Positions 41,725 to 50,627 of a stretch of 64,000 nucleotides of DNA are shown in pieces (positions within the stretch are counted from its first letter, which is position 1; the number at the start of each line of letters is the position of its first letter). Under the pieces are notes generated by a model that was not told the origin of the DNA, ran no database searches, and saw only the letters and a list, made by a program, of their open reading frames with translations. A program made the position numbers and the translations under genes. The stretch is from Curvibacter sp. GWA2_64_110 (GTDB taxonomy: Bacteria > Pseudomonadota > Gammaproteobacteria > Burkholderiales > Burkholderiaceae_C): contig MGPC01000013.1 in NCBI GenBank assembly GCA_001797315.1, positions 1 through 64,000 of the forward strand, read 5' to 3'.

Positions 41725-41800
41725 TGGTGGGACGTGCGTGACTCGAACACGCGACCAACGGATTAAAAGTCCGCTGCTCTACCGACTGAGCTAACGTCCC
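41725..41800 (-). tRNA. tRNA-Lys (TTT)
   Basis: A 76-nt cloverleaf on the minus strand: acceptor GGGACGT/ACGTCCC, D arm GCTC-AGTCGGTA-GAGC, anticodon loop CTTTTAA (TTT), T arm GCGTG-TTCGAGT-CACGC, encoded CCA at 41727-41725. Confidence 0.97.
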
Positions 41801-41846
41801 ATCAGGGTCATAGCAAAACATTTTTTACTGCTTTGCCAAGCCTTAG

Positions 41847-41876
41847 ATTATAGCGTTTTTTTAGCCCTCTCCTCAA
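41847..41876 (-). promoter_or_regulatory. sigma70 promoter of tRNA-Lys
   Basis: On the minus strand: TTGAGG (41876-41871), 18 nt, TATAAT (41852-41847). The -35 box overlaps the last codons of tcdA. The start would give a leader of about 40 nt before the tRNA. Confidence 0.6.
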
Positions 41877-42622
41877 GAGCGCGTTGAAATTTCATTCATC
41901 ACCCAGCCTGCTGCGCACTGACCAAAGGTGGCCGTGACGGACACCTGCGAGCCATATCCACTACAGTTGAGCGTGCCATCGCCTTCGACGGCACAGGAGG
42001 CATCGGGCTGGCTGACCGACTCGCGGCTGAAGACACAGGCAATACCTATTTTCTTGCCATCACGCGCAGCGCCATGCTCACGGCGCAGGCGATAGCGTAA
42101 TTGTGCCAACAGCGGATCGTGCGTGGTCTTGCTCAGGTCCTCGATATCGACCTTGTGCGCCAGGCGCTTGCCACCGGCGGCACCGACCGTAATGAAGAGG
42201 GTCTTGTTGCGCAGGGCCCAGGCCGCCATCGCGGTTTTGGCGCGAACCTGATCGCAGGCATCGATGACAGCGTCCACGCCTGCTGGCAGCAAGCCTGGCC
42301 AGTTACCAGGCTCGACAAACTCTTCAATGCATTGAACCTCACAGTCCGGGTTGATCTGGGCAATGCGTTCGCGCATGGCCTGCACTTTAGCCTGGCCCAG
42401 TGTGGATTCGAGCGCGTGGATCTGGCGATTGATGTTCGATTCGGCCACATGATCGAGGTCGATCAGCGTCAGCCTGCCGACGCCACTGCGCACCAGGGCC
42501 TCCACCGCCCAGGAGCCGACACCACCGATGCCGATAACCGCGACATGAGCCGCGCGGATGCGCTGCGCGCCCGCTGTGCCGTACAGGCGTTCCAGACCAC
42601 CGAAGCGTCGGCCAGCATCCAT
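41873..42622 (-). CDS. tcdA: tRNA threonylcarbamoyladenosine dehydratase TcdA
   Basis: A 249-residue E1-like enzyme (CsdL/YgdL). The ATP-binding loop is VAVIGIGGVGSWAVEALVRSG (about residue 27), then DLDHVAESNINRQIHA and DACDQVRAKTAMAAWA. The C-terminal part (ACVFSRESVSQPD, LNCSGYGSQVSVTATFG) is characteristic. It cyclises t6A37 to ct6A in ANN-decoding tRNAs; two such tRNAs (Asn and Lys) happen to be encoded right next to it. It follows the YeeE gene by 9 bp. Confidence 0.92.
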   Translation of the reverse strand: MDAGRRFGGLERLYGTAGAQRIRAAHVAVIGIGGVGSWAVEALVRSGVGRLTLIDLDHVAESNINRQIHALESTLGQAKVQAMRERIAQINPDCEVQCIEEFVEPGNWPGLLPAGVDAVIDACDQVRAKTAMAAWALRNKTLFITVGAAGGKRLAHKVDIEDLSKTTHDPLLAQLRYRLRREHGAARDGKKIGIACVFSRESVSQPDASCAVEGDGTLNCSGYGSQVSVTATFGQCAAGWVMNEISTRS

Positions 42623-42631
42623 GCCCGACTC

Positions 42632-43747
42632 TCAGGCCATGCGCTCAAGTCGCCACATCTGGTACTTGAATGCTGCGACAGCTCCCGCCATGATTGCGGC
42701 AATCGCTACAAAACTTGTAGCGCCCAGGGTGGAGAGGCCGGTCAGACCCTGGCCGATGGTGCAGCCCATGGCGGTGACGCCGCCGATGCCCATGAGCACG
42801 GCACCGACCAGGTGGTTGGCCAGGTCTTCCGTGCCGCCGAAACCTTCCCAACGGAAGCTGCGACCGGACAGGGCCATGAGGGCCGCGCCGACGATGACGC
42901 CAAGAACCGAAACGATGCCCACAGTCAGCACCTTGCTCTTGTCGCTGAAGAACAGCAACCAGTCAAGTGTGTAGGCGATCGGCGCAACAAAACTCAGGGC
43001 CTCGGAGCGACCGGAATTGGTGGCCAGAAAGACTTCATTCAGAGTCTCCGGGTGCTCGGCGACGAAGCCCAGATGCCCGCTGACCCACCACATGGCAACG
43101 ATGATGGCACCGATGCCGAAACCACCCAGGAGATTGTCGAAACGGCAGAATTCACGCCCGGCCAAAGCCCAGGCAATCAGGCTTCCCCCAATGAGCAGGC
43201 CCAGTGTCAAGGTCATCAGCGCAGGCTGAACGCCGAAGGCCGAAGCTGCCAGGTGTGGCAAGTTGGCGATGGTGGAAAACTCGATGGCGACCTGGTCAAC
43301 ACTGGCAACGCGCACAACGGCAGCAACGCCTTTCATGGTGGCGAATGCAGCCAGCCCCATGACGAGCATGACCACCAGCGATTTCAAGCTACCGCCGCCG
43401 ACCCGTACCAGCGTCTTGCTGCCGCAACCGGATGCCAGCACCATGCCGAAACCGAACAACGCGCCACCAACGGCCGCCGAGAGCCAGAGCCACCGGTTGG
43501 AAGCATGCAGGGTCTTGCTCGGATCGATGATGCCGGCATAGGCCAGCAGGGCGAACCCGGCCATGGCAACGCCTATGGCCAGCCCCCACTGGCGCATCCG
43601 GGTCCAGTCGCCCATGTTGACGACATCGCTGATGGCCCCCATGGTGCAGAAGTGGGTACGCTGCGTGATGGCGCCGAAGAGGACGGAAAGAATAAAGGCG
43701 GCGCTCAACACTTGCGCGTTGAGCGCGGACAATTCAGAGACTTGCAT
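42632..43747 (-). CDS. YeeE/YedE-family transporter (putative thiosulfate uptake)
   Basis: A 371-residue membrane protein with about nine to ten helices and the conserved Cys motifs of the family: QRTHFCTMGAISD, VLASGCGSKTLVRVGGGSLKS and TAMGCTIGQGLTGLS. In TsuA/YeeE these cysteines relay thiosulfate through the membrane. Part of the last segment (FVAIAAIMAGAVAAFKYQ) is encoded by a diverged copy of the dispersed repeat (42666-42716). It is upstream of tcdA in the same direction. Substrate is inferred from the family; it is relevant because the sulfate ABC importer in this window is broken. Confidence 0.85.
   Translation of the reverse strand: MQVSELSALNAQVLSAAFILSVLFGAITQRTHFCTMGAISDVVNMGDWTRMRQWGLAIGVAMAGFALLAYAGIIDPSKTLHASNRWLWLSAAVGGALFGFGMVLASGCGSKTLVRVGGGSLKSLVVMLVMGLAAFATMKGVAAVVRVASVDQVAIEFSTIANLPHLAASAFGVQPALMTLTLGLLIGGSLIAWALAGREFCRFDNLLGGFGIGAIIVAMWWVSGHLGFVAEHPETLNEVFLATNSGRSEALSFVAPIAYTLDWLLFFSDKSKVLTVGIVSVLGVIVGAALMALSGRSFRWEGFGGTEDLANHLVGAVLMGIGGVTAMGCTIGQGLTGLSTLGATSFVAIAAIMAGAVAAFKYQMWRLERMA
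42666..42716 (-). repeat. about 50-bp dispersed intragenic repeat, diverged copy inside the YeeE gene
   Basis: Minus strand: AAGTTTTGTAGCGATTGCCG, then CAATCATGGCGGGAGCTG. It resembles the dsbB copy (TTTTGATAGCGATT...GCA...TGACGGCGGCT). Both encode an Ala-rich helix. Assignment is tentative. Confidence 0.35.
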
Positions 43748-43770
43748 CCCTGGATTTTAGGCGATCCTGC

Positions 43771-44514
43771 TTATTTGAGCCGAGCCAGACGGTCCTTGGC
43801 AGCAGCGGCAGCCTCCGACTGCGGATAGGCCTTGACCAGCTCTTCCAGCGTCTTGCGCGCACCGCGCAGATCCTTGAGTTCAACCTGGCAGTTGGCAATC
43901 GAGAGCACGGCCTCGGGTGCACGCAAATGGTCCGGCGCCTGCGCCAGCAGCGTGCGGAAGTTCTGCACCGCATCCTTGTAGTCGCGCGTCGCATAACGGG
44001 CATTGCCAAGCCAGAAGTTGGCCGATGGCGCGTATCCGCTTTGCGGATTGCGCTTGAGAAAATCCAGGAAAGCCGTCTGAGAGGCAGCGAAATCCCCTTT
44101 GCGGAAGATACCGAGCGCGGCCTCGAAATCGCGCTTCTCAGCCGGTTCAGCCATGAATTCACGGCCATCGACCGAAACTTTGCTGGGCTCGAACTTGCTC
44201 AGACGATCCTCCACGCCCTGCATGGCATCCTTCTGTTGGCGCTGCAACTCGGACACGCTACGAGCCAGCTGTTCGTTCTGTCCGTGAATCCGGGCCAGAT
44301 CGGCGCGCAAGGCTTCGATCTGATTTTGCAGATCCAGCAAACTGCGCCGCATCTCATCACTGGTTCGGCGCGCTTCCTCCTGGCTACTGTCCTGACGCTG
44401 GCGCAGGTCGAGTATGGCCCGTCGTGCTTCATCGTCCTCAAACAAGGCAGCTTGGGCCGTGCAGGCGGCCCAGCCGAACAGCAGCGCAGCTGCCAGTCGC
44501 AAATAAGGAGTCAC
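43771..44514 (-). CDS. cpoB: Tol-Pal cell division coordinator CpoB (YbgF)
   Basis: A 247-residue periplasmic protein: signal peptide (YLRLAAALLFGWAACTAQA), a coiled-coil part of about 70 residues (RAILDLRQRQDSSQEEARRT ... LQRQQKDAMQGVEDRLSKF), then TPR-like repeats (DFEAALGIFRKGDFAASQTA; NFWLGNARYATRDYKDAVQN; VLSIANCQVELKDLRGARKT). I chose the GTG at 44514 because AGGAGGT sits at 44521-44527, 6 nt upstream. In E. coli it links peptidoglycan synthesis to Tol-Pal constriction. It is the last gene of tolB-pal-cpoB. Confidence 0.9.
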   Translation of the reverse strand: MTPYLRLAAALLFGWAACTAQAALFEDDEARRAILDLRQRQDSSQEEARRTSDEMRRSLLDLQNQIEALRADLARIHGQNEQLARSVSELQRQQKDAMQGVEDRLSKFEPSKVSVDGREFMAEPAEKRDFEAALGIFRKGDFAASQTAFLDFLKRNPQSGYAPSANFWLGNARYATRDYKDAVQNFRTLLAQAPDHLRAPEAVLSIANCQVELKDLRGARKTLEELVKAYPQSEAAAAAKDRLARLK

Positions 44515-44534
44515 GGCCGAACCTCCTGCGGATT

Positions 44535-45059
44535 TCAACGGTAGCTGATTTCAGCGCGACGGTTCTTGGACCAAGCAGCTTCGTCACCGCCCTGGACTGC
44601 CGGCTTTTCCTTGCCAAAGCTCACCGCCTCGACCTGACTGTCAGCCACGCCGAGCAGCCCCAGTGCACGGCGCACGGCCTCGGCACGCTTCTGCCCCAGT
44701 GCCAGGTTGTATTCGCGGCCGCCGCGTTCGTCGGTGTGGCCTTCGATCGCCACCTTGCGATTCTTGTCCGCCTTGATATAACGAGCATGGGCTTCGATCA
44801 CGGACTGGAATTCAGGCTTGACGACATAGCTGTCATAGTCGAAATAGACAATACGCGGGCCCACCGGGGCCGTACCCAGCTTGCTCTTGTCGAGATCAAC
44901 CGAAGTCACGCCGTTTTTTCCTGCGGCATTGCTGTCCGCCCCAGCGACGGAGGCGCCCGAACGATCCTCCACCGGCACATCGTCCAGCTTGACGGAAGAA
45001 CCGCAACCGGCCATCAGCAGTGCGGCACCCAAAATCAGTACGTATTTTTTCATCGACAT
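44535..45059 (-). CDS. pal: peptidoglycan-associated lipoprotein Pal
   Basis: A 174-residue lipoprotein with a lipobox LLMAGCGSS (lipidated Cys near residue 19) and an OmpA-like peptidoglycan-binding domain (IVYFDYDSYVVKPEFQSVIE, VAIEGHTDERGGREYNLALGQKRA, RRAEISYR at the end). It anchors the outer membrane to peptidoglycan and is moved by the Tol complex at the septum. It lies 37 bp after tolB. Confidence 0.95.
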   Translation of the reverse strand: MSMKKYVLILGAALLMAGCGSSVKLDDVPVEDRSGASVAGADSNAAGKNGVTSVDLDKSKLGTAPVGPRIVYFDYDSYVVKPEFQSVIEAHARYIKADKNRKVAIEGHTDERGGREYNLALGQKRAEAVRRALGLLGVADSQVEAVSFGKEKPAVQGGDEAAWSKNRRAEISYR

Positions 45060-45096
45060 CTAAAAACTCCTATGGGTATATTGGATTCTGAATTAA

Positions 45097-46371
45097 TTAA
45101 TTTTGTTTCTGGAACGGGCCCCAGTCTGGCTCACGGATATCACCGCCCTGCCCGGCCAATCGCGCCTTAAGTTTGCCATCCAGCGTCGTTGTCATCAGCG
45201 CTTCCCGGTCCTGTTGCTTGGTCGCATAGACGATCAGGCGGCTGTTGGGCGCAAAACTCGGGTTTTCATCGGCGCTGGTCTCAGTGATCGGAACCGTGTT
45301 GCCGCTGGCAAGCTCCATCACATGCAGCTTGAAGGCGCCGCTCACGCGGGAAATATAAGCGAGCCAACGCCCATCCTGGCTGATGGAGGGGGAAATGTTG
45401 TAAGTGCCGGTAAAGGTCACACGCTCGGCCGCGCCACCGGAAGCCGGCATACGGTAGATCTGCGGACTGCCGCCACGATCGCTCACAAAGTAAATGCTTT
45501 TGCCATCGGGAGCATAGGCCGGCTCGGTATCGATACTGGACGACTGAGACAGACGGCGCGGTTCACCACCGGCGGCTGCATCCAGGCCATAAATCTGCGA
45601 AACACCGTCACGGCTGAGAGTCACGGCCAGCGTGCGGCCATCGGGCGACCAGGCGGGCGCGCTATTGGAGCCCCGGAAGTTGGCCACCAGGCGGCGCCGG
45701 CCGCTGGCAATGTCGTGGACGTAGACCACCGGCTTACGCGACTCGAAAGACACATAGGCCAACTGCGCACCATTGGGCGACCAGGCCGGTGAGATGATGG
45801 GCTCGGGGCTGGTCAGCGCAGCCTGGGCATTTTCGCCATCAGCATCGGCCACCCACAGGCTGTAGCGCTGTGCGGCCTTGGTGACGTAGGCAATGCGGGT
45901 GGAGAAGGCGCCTTTGTCGCCGGTCAACTTCTCATAAATGAAGTCAGCAATGCGGTGCGCAGCCAAGCGCAGGTCCCCCACCGTGACGGCATAACTCTGT
46001 CCCCCCAGGTCCTGGCCGCGCACCACGTCCCAGAGACGGAAGCGCACGTCGTAGCGACCATCGGCCAGCCGGGTCACGCTGCCAGCGACCAGCGAATCGG
46101 CACCCTTCTGGCGCCACGGCGACATGTCGGGCCGGGCATTTTCGTCCAACCCGCTGCCGGAAGCATCGATCAGGCGGAACTGGCCGCTGCGCTCAAGATC
46201 GGCCTGGACGATCGCGCCCATCTTCTGCGGTGAGACGTCGTCGCCGCGGAACGGCGCAATGGCAATCGGCAACTGGGTCAACCCGATACCGGAGACCTCG
46301 ACACGGAACTGGGCCCAAGCGGGCAAGACGGCCAGACCTGCGATCAAACACAACAAAGAGCGTTTCAACAT
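45097..46371 (-). CDS. tolB: Tol-Pal system protein TolB
   Basis: A 424-residue periplasmic protein: signal peptide (LLCLIAGLAVLPAWA), an N-terminal domain (PIAIAPFRGDDVSPQKMGAI), then WD40-like beta-propeller repeats (PAWSPNGAQLAYVSFESRKP, APAWSPDGRTLAVTLSRDG, EPAYAPDGKSIYFVSDRGG, SISQDGRWLAYIS). It links Pal to TolA. It is preceded by a glycosyltransferase gene only 7 bp away, not by tolQRA as in the classical operon. Confidence 0.95.
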   Translation of the reverse strand: MLKRSLLCLIAGLAVLPAWAQFRVEVSGIGLTQLPIAIAPFRGDDVSPQKMGAIVQADLERSGQFRLIDASGSGLDENARPDMSPWRQKGADSLVAGSVTRLADGRYDVRFRLWDVVRGQDLGGQSYAVTVGDLRLAAHRIADFIYEKLTGDKGAFSTRIAYVTKAAQRYSLWVADADGENAQAALTSPEPIISPAWSPNGAQLAYVSFESRKPVVYVHDIASGRRRLVANFRGSNSAPAWSPDGRTLAVTLSRDGVSQIYGLDAAAGGEPRRLSQSSSIDTEPAYAPDGKSIYFVSDRGGSPQIYRMPASGGAAERVTFTGTYNISPSISQDGRWLAYISRVSGAFKLHVMELASGNTVPITETSADENPSFAPNSRLIVYATKQQDREALMTTTLDGKLKARLAGQGGDIREPDWGPFQKQN

Positions 46372-46378
46372 TTCTCTA

Positions 46379-47233
46379 TTATCCCAATCTTGTGATCACG
46401 GCATCGTCATTGATGCGCGGTTGCGAATAACCCAAGGTCGCCCGCACCACATTAGACTTCTCCCGCTCCCGCACGGTTTGGGCATTCTGCGACTCGCGGT
46501 CGCGCGCCGCCTCACGGTGCCAGAGATGGTAGACCTCGGTGGCGCAAAACCCGTTCTTGCGGGCCAGGCCGCTGTGGTGCAGGCGCAGCACGAAGTCGGC
46601 ATCTTCGTGGCCCCAGCCGACAAACGACTCGTCGAAGCCATCCACACGTTCAAAATCCGTACGCCATACGCCCATGTTGCAGCTACGGATGCCTTTCCAG
46701 GAAAAATCCTGTTGCACCCGGCCGGGCCAATCCGGCAGGCGCAACAAGCCCGTGAGCTTGCTGGCGTGCCTCCGCAGGCGCTGCCTGAGCCAATACCCCC
46801 GGGAGCGCCCGCAAATCTGCTCACGACCGCTCACCACCTGCTGGGTGAACTCGGGCGACAGCAACACACGGCTGCCGTTGACGAAAAAACCAGGCTGAGC
46901 CAGCCATTTGTGCCGGGCAATGAAATCGACCTCTGGGACGCAGTCGCCATCGAGAAAAACAATGTATTGGCCGCTGGCGGCAGCGACACCCCGGTTTCGC
47001 ACGCGTGACGCCGTAAAACCGACATCCGGATGCCAGACATGCACGACGCGCAGAGCCTGGGCCACCGCAGACTCAAGGACGGCCCTCCGATGCTCCTCGC
47101 GCGAGCCGTCGTCAGCCACGATGACTTCGAAATGGCGGTCCGTCTGGCGCGACAAGCCGTGAAGCACCGCCAGCAGTGCATCGCTGCGGTTGTAGGTCGT
47201 GATCACCACGGAAAGCAGGTCGAAAGTATCCAT
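46379..47233 (-). CDS. glycosyltransferase family 2 (galactosyltransferase-like C-terminal domain)
   Basis: A 284-residue GT-A enzyme: SVVITTYNRSDALLAVLHGL at the start, nucleotide-sugar contacts VIVADDGSREEH and YIVFLDGDCVPEVDF (DxD), and GWGHEDADFVLRLHHSG, the ED motif of the C-terminal galactosyltransferase-type domain. It ends 7 bp before tolB and is probably cotranscribed with it. Likely adds a sugar to lipopolysaccharide or another surface glycan; donor and acceptor unknown. A 4-bp ATGA-type coupling is absent here. Confidence 0.82.
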   Translation of the reverse strand: MDTFDLLSVVITTYNRSDALLAVLHGLSRQTDRHFEVIVADDGSREEHRRAVLESAVAQALRVVHVWHPDVGFTASRVRNRGVAAASGQYIVFLDGDCVPEVDFIARHKWLAQPGFFVNGSRVLLSPEFTQQVVSGREQICGRSRGYWLRQRLRRHASKLTGLLRLPDWPGRVQQDFSWKGIRSCNMGVWRTDFERVDGFDESFVGWGHEDADFVLRLHHSGLARKNGFCATEVYHLWHREAARDRESQNAQTVREREKSNVVRATLGYSQPRINDDAVITRLG

Positions 47234-47314
47234 TTTGAACTAGACTACGAGGTTGGCAACCCGCTCGCAGCGCCCTGCACCATCGGTACAGGCCGCCGAA
47301 TACTACCATCCCCG

Positions 47315-48112
47315 ATGCGCAAAATTTCCGTCTACATCATCGCCTACAACGAGGCCGAGAAAGTCGCGGCCACCATTGAGAGCGCCCGCTGGGCCGATGA
47401 GGTGATCGTGGTGGATTCCTGGAGCACGGACGGCACGCCGGAGATCGCCACCAAGCTGGGGGCCCGGGTGGTTCAGGTTGAATTCAAAGGGTTTGGCGAC
47501 CTGCGTAACCAAGCGATTGCCGCCTGCACGCATGACTGGATCTTCAGCCTCGACGCCGACGAGCGTTGCACCCCGGAGGCGGCCCAGGAGATACGATCCA
47601 TCATCAACGACCCCGCCGCGGCGGATGCCTACTGGATGCCGCGTCGCAATTACTTCATGGGCCGCTGGATCAGGCACTCCGGCTGGTACCCCAACTACCG
47701 CCAGCCGCAGCTGTTTCGCAAGGGCTGCATGAGCTATGACCTCAAACCGGTGCATGAAGGCTACATCCTCAACTCCACCAAACCCATTGGCCACCTGAAA
47801 AATGCCATCTGGCAGTTCCCGTTCAAGAACATGAGCGAGGTGATGCACAAGGCCAACCGCTACTCCACCCTCGGCGCCGAGAAAATCAAGCACAAGAAGC
47901 TCTCGATGTGGTCAGCCTTGGGGCACGGACTGTGGTCCTTCATGAAGCATTACGTCTTCAAGCTCGGCTTTCTCGACGGCTGGGCAGGCTTTGTCATCGC
48001 AGTAGGCAACTTCGAGGGCACGTTCTACCGCTATGTGAAGGCGCTGGAAATCCAGAAGGGTGATGCCTGGAAGTCGCCGTCATCGGCGCCGAAGGCATGG
48101 GAACAACCATGA
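47315..48112 (+). CDS. WaaE/KdtX-like family 2 glycosyltransferase (LPS core)
   Basis: A 265-residue enzyme. The start at 47315 gives the family N-terminus ISVYIIAYNEAEKVAATIES. VIVVDSWSTDGTPEIA, WIFSLDADERCTPEAAQEI (catalytic Asp-x-Asp) and LFRKGCMSYDLKPVHEGYI follow, as in LPS core beta-1,4-glucosyltransferases (WaaE). It shares a divergent 81-bp promoter region with the preceding GT2 gene and overlaps msbA by 4 bp, which fits a core-oligosaccharide role. Confidence 0.85.
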   Translation: MRKISVYIIAYNEAEKVAATIESARWADEVIVVDSWSTDGTPEIATKLGARVVQVEFKGFGDLRNQAIAACTHDWIFSLDADERCTPEAAQEIRSIINDPAAADAYWMPRRNYFMGRWIRHSGWYPNYRQPQLFRKGCMSYDLKPVHEGYILNSTKPIGHLKNAIWQFPFKNMSEVMHKANRYSTLGAEKIKHKKLSMWSALGHGLWSFMKHYVFKLGFLDGWAGFVIAVGNFEGTFYRYVKALEIQKGDAWKSPSSAPKAWEQP

Positions 48113-49860
48113 CCCAGAAGCATCTTGTTGAAGTCAGCAGCCGCGTACTTTACGCTCGCCTGCTCGGCTATCTCCGACCCTATTGGCGGGTATTTGCCCT
48201 GGCCGTCCTGGGCATGGTGTGCACTGCCGCGACGGAACCGGTGTTCCCCGCCATCATGAAGTATTTGCTGGACAACGGTTTCAAAACCGGGGACAGCAGG
48301 CTGGTGTGGCTGATTCCGCTGGGCATCGTGGCGCTTTTCAGCATTCGCGGCATTCTGTCGTTCTGCACGAACTACCTGATGACCTGGATTTCAACCCGGC
48401 TCGTCATCGACCTGCGCCGCCAGCTGTTCGGCAAGATTCTCACCATGCCGACCCAGACCTTTCATGAGCAGTCAGCCGGCAAGCTGATCTCGCGCTTGAT
48501 CTACGACACTGACAATGTGAACCATGCAGCAACCAATGTGCTGGTAACCGCAGTTCGCGAGTCGCTTACTGCCATCGCCCTGCTGTTGTATCTGCTCTAC
48601 CTTGACTGGAAACTGACCCTGATCACGCTGACCATCGGTCCGCTGATTGCCTTCATCTTGAAGGGCATGAGCCGACGCATTCGCGCCGCAAGCAGATCCA
48701 GCTTCGAGGCTCTGCGTGCCATGTCGCATACAATTGAGGAAACGACTGACGCGCACAAAGTCATCCGAATTTTCGGTGGCCAGCAACAGCAGCGCGAGCG
48801 TTTCTTCAGAAACACGGACAGCTTTCGTCGCTCCATGATGCGCGAAGCGGTTCCGGCCTCCGCCCTCACCCCCATCACGCACTTGGTGGCATCCGTTGCG
48901 GTCGCCAGCATCACGTTCCTCGCGCTGAGTCAAACAACCGGGCAGGCCAGCGCGTCCGCAGGCGGGTTCGTCTCGTTCATCGCCGCCATGCTGCTGCTGA
49001 TTTCACCGATCAAGCAGCTGACCGCCATCAACCCCATCATGCAACGCGGCCTGTCGGCTTGCGAGAGCGTGTTTCATCTGCTCGACGAACCCGATGAGGC
49101 CGATGACGGCCGGCGCGAGTTGCCGCACGCGCGCGGCGACATCCGGTTCGAGCACGTCAGCTTCAGCTACCCTGGCTCGGAACGGCTGGCCTTGAACGAC
49201 GTCAGTTTCCAGGCGCACGCGGGACAGACGGTCGCCCTGGTTGGTGCATCCGGCGGCGGCAAGACGACCATCAGCACGCTGATCCCGCGCTTTTACAGTC
49301 CAACGGGGGGACGAATCCTGATTGATGACATCGATCTGCAGGAACTGACCCTGGCCAGCCTGCGACACAACATTGCGTTGGTCAGCCAGGACATCGTGCT
49401 GTTCAATGACACGGTCGCAGCCAACATCGCATTCGGCGCCCGGTGGGAGCATACGCGCGAAGATGTGATCGCGGCTGCCAAGGCGGCCCATGCATGGGAC
49501 TTCATCCTGCAGCTTCCCGAAGGCCTGGACACACTCATCGGCGAAGATGGCGCCAAACTATCGGGCGGCCAGCGCCAGCGCATTGCCATTGCCCGCGCCC
49601 TGCTGAAAAACGCCCCCATCCTGATCCTTGACGAGGCCACGTCGGCGCTGGACACAGAATCCGAGCGGCAGGTTCAAGTCGCGCTGGCCACGCTGATGAA
49701 GAACCGCACCACATTGGTCATTGCCCATCGGCTGAGCACGATCGAGCACGCTGACAATATCCTCGTACTTGATCAAGGGCGCATCGTGGAGAACGGTACG
49801 CATGCCGAATTGCTGGCCCGGGGCGGCTACTACGCCAATCTGAACCGGATGCAGTCATGA
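48109..49860 (+). CDS. msbA: lipid A export ABC transporter MsbA
   Basis: A 583-residue half-transporter. Six membrane helices occupy about residues 1-310 (VFALAVLGMVCTAATEPVFP and others). The ATPase domain has Walker A GASGGGKTTISTLIPRF, signature [20 protein letters not shown], Walker B ILILDEATSALDTESE and the H-loop VIAHRLST. It flips lipid A-core to the periplasmic face. The ATG at 48109 overlaps the previous stop (ATGA); an in-frame ATG lies four codons earlier. The deacetylase gene overlaps its end by 4 bp. Confidence 0.92.
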   Translation: MTQKHLVEVSSRVLYARLLGYLRPYWRVFALAVLGMVCTAATEPVFPAIMKYLLDNGFKTGDSRLVWLIPLGIVALFSIRGILSFCTNYLMTWISTRLVIDLRRQLFGKILTMPTQTFHEQSAGKLISRLIYDTDNVNHAATNVLVTAVRESLTAIALLLYLLYLDWKLTLITLTIGPLIAFILKGMSRRIRAASRSSFEALRAMSHTIEETTDAHKVIRIFGGQQQQRERFFRNTDSFRRSMMREAVPASALTPITHLVASVAVASITFLALSQTTGQASASAGGFVSFIAAMLLLISPIKQLTAINPIMQRGLSACESVFHLLDEPDEADDGRRELPHARGDIRFEHVSFSYPGSERLALNDVSFQAHAGQTVALVGASGGGKTTISTLIPRFYSPTGGRILIDDIDLQELTLASLRHNIALVSQDIVLFNDTVAANIAFGARWEHTREDVIAAAKAAHAWDFILQLPEGLDTLIGEDGAKLSGGQRQRIAIARALLKNAPILILDEATSALDTESERQVQVALATLMKNRTTLVIAHRLSTIEHADNILVLDQGRIVENGTHAELLARGGYYANLNRMQS

Positions 49861-50576
49861 ACCACATCCCCATCCTCATGTACCACCAGATCGACGCACC
49901 GCCGCCGCGTGGTACGCCGCTGCGGGGTCTGATCGTGTCACCATCCTCCTTTGCCTGGCAGATGCGTATGTTGCGCCTGCTGGGATACCGGGGCCTGTCC
50001 ATGCGGGATCTTGAGCCCTACCTGAAGGGTGAGAAACGCGGCAAGGTTGTCGGCCTGACCTTTGACGATGGCTACCAAAACAATGTGCGACATGCACTGC
50101 CCGTCCTGAAAAAACACGGTTTTACCGCCACATGCTACGGCGTGAGCGGCTTGATAGGCGGCACCAACCGTTGGGACTATGGCAAAGTCGCGGAAAAACC
50201 GCTGATGACGCAGGAGGACTGGCGAATCTGGCGTGATGCCGGCATGGACGTCGGTTCACATACCCGCACGCATGCCAAGCTCACCGAGTTGCCCGCCGCC
50301 GAAGCCCGCGAACAAATCGTCCAATCCAAACATGAACTGGAGCAGGCCGTGGGTTGCGAAGTTCGCCATTTTTGCTATCCCTATGGCTGGTACGGCGCGG
50401 AGCATGCACAAATGGTGAGAGAGGCGGGATACACGAGCGCCACCACTACCCACCGCGGCCGCGTGAGCCCCGGAAGCGACCCCTATACTTTGCAGCGCAT
50501 CATGGTGGCGCGGGCCACAAATCCACTGCAGTTTTTGATGAAGATCGCCACCTCCTACGAAGACCGTCGCGGGTGA
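49857..50576 (+). CDS. polysaccharide deacetylase family protein (NodB homology)
   Basis: A 239-residue CE4-type enzyme: IPILMYHQI at the start, the metal/base motif VGLTFDDGYQNN (about residue 65), the zinc-binding DVGSHTRTHAKLTEL (HxxxH) and the later RHFCYPYGWYG motif. No signal peptide is seen, so it likely acts in the cytoplasm or at the inner face on a nucleotide- or lipid-linked sugar. Coupled to msbA by a 4-bp overlap. Probably trims an N-acetyl group during core or O-chain synthesis. Confidence 0.85.
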   Translation: MNHIPILMYHQIDAPPPRGTPLRGLIVSPSSFAWQMRMLRLLGYRGLSMRDLEPYLKGEKRGKVVGLTFDDGYQNNVRHALPVLKKHGFTATCYGVSGLIGGTNRWDYGKVAEKPLMTQEDWRIWRDAGMDVGSHTRTHAKLTELPAAEAREQIVQSKHELEQAVGCEVRHFCYPYGWYGAEHAQMVREAGYTSATTTHRGRVSPGSDPYTLQRIMVARATNPLQFLMKIATSYEDRRG

Positions 50577-50627
50577 ACGAATATGCAGGCCAGCGCACCA
50601 CCTCTACAGAAGAAGTGAAAGAACGTT

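Noticed and set aside
41546-41821. Minus-strand open frame of 91 codons
   Set aside because: It runs through the tRNA-Lys gene and its terminator, so it cannot be a protein gene.
42101-43828. Plus-strand open frame of 575 codons opposite tcdA and the YeeE gene
   Set aside because: Shadow of two real genes; the product is a His/Gln/Gly-rich sequence without domains.
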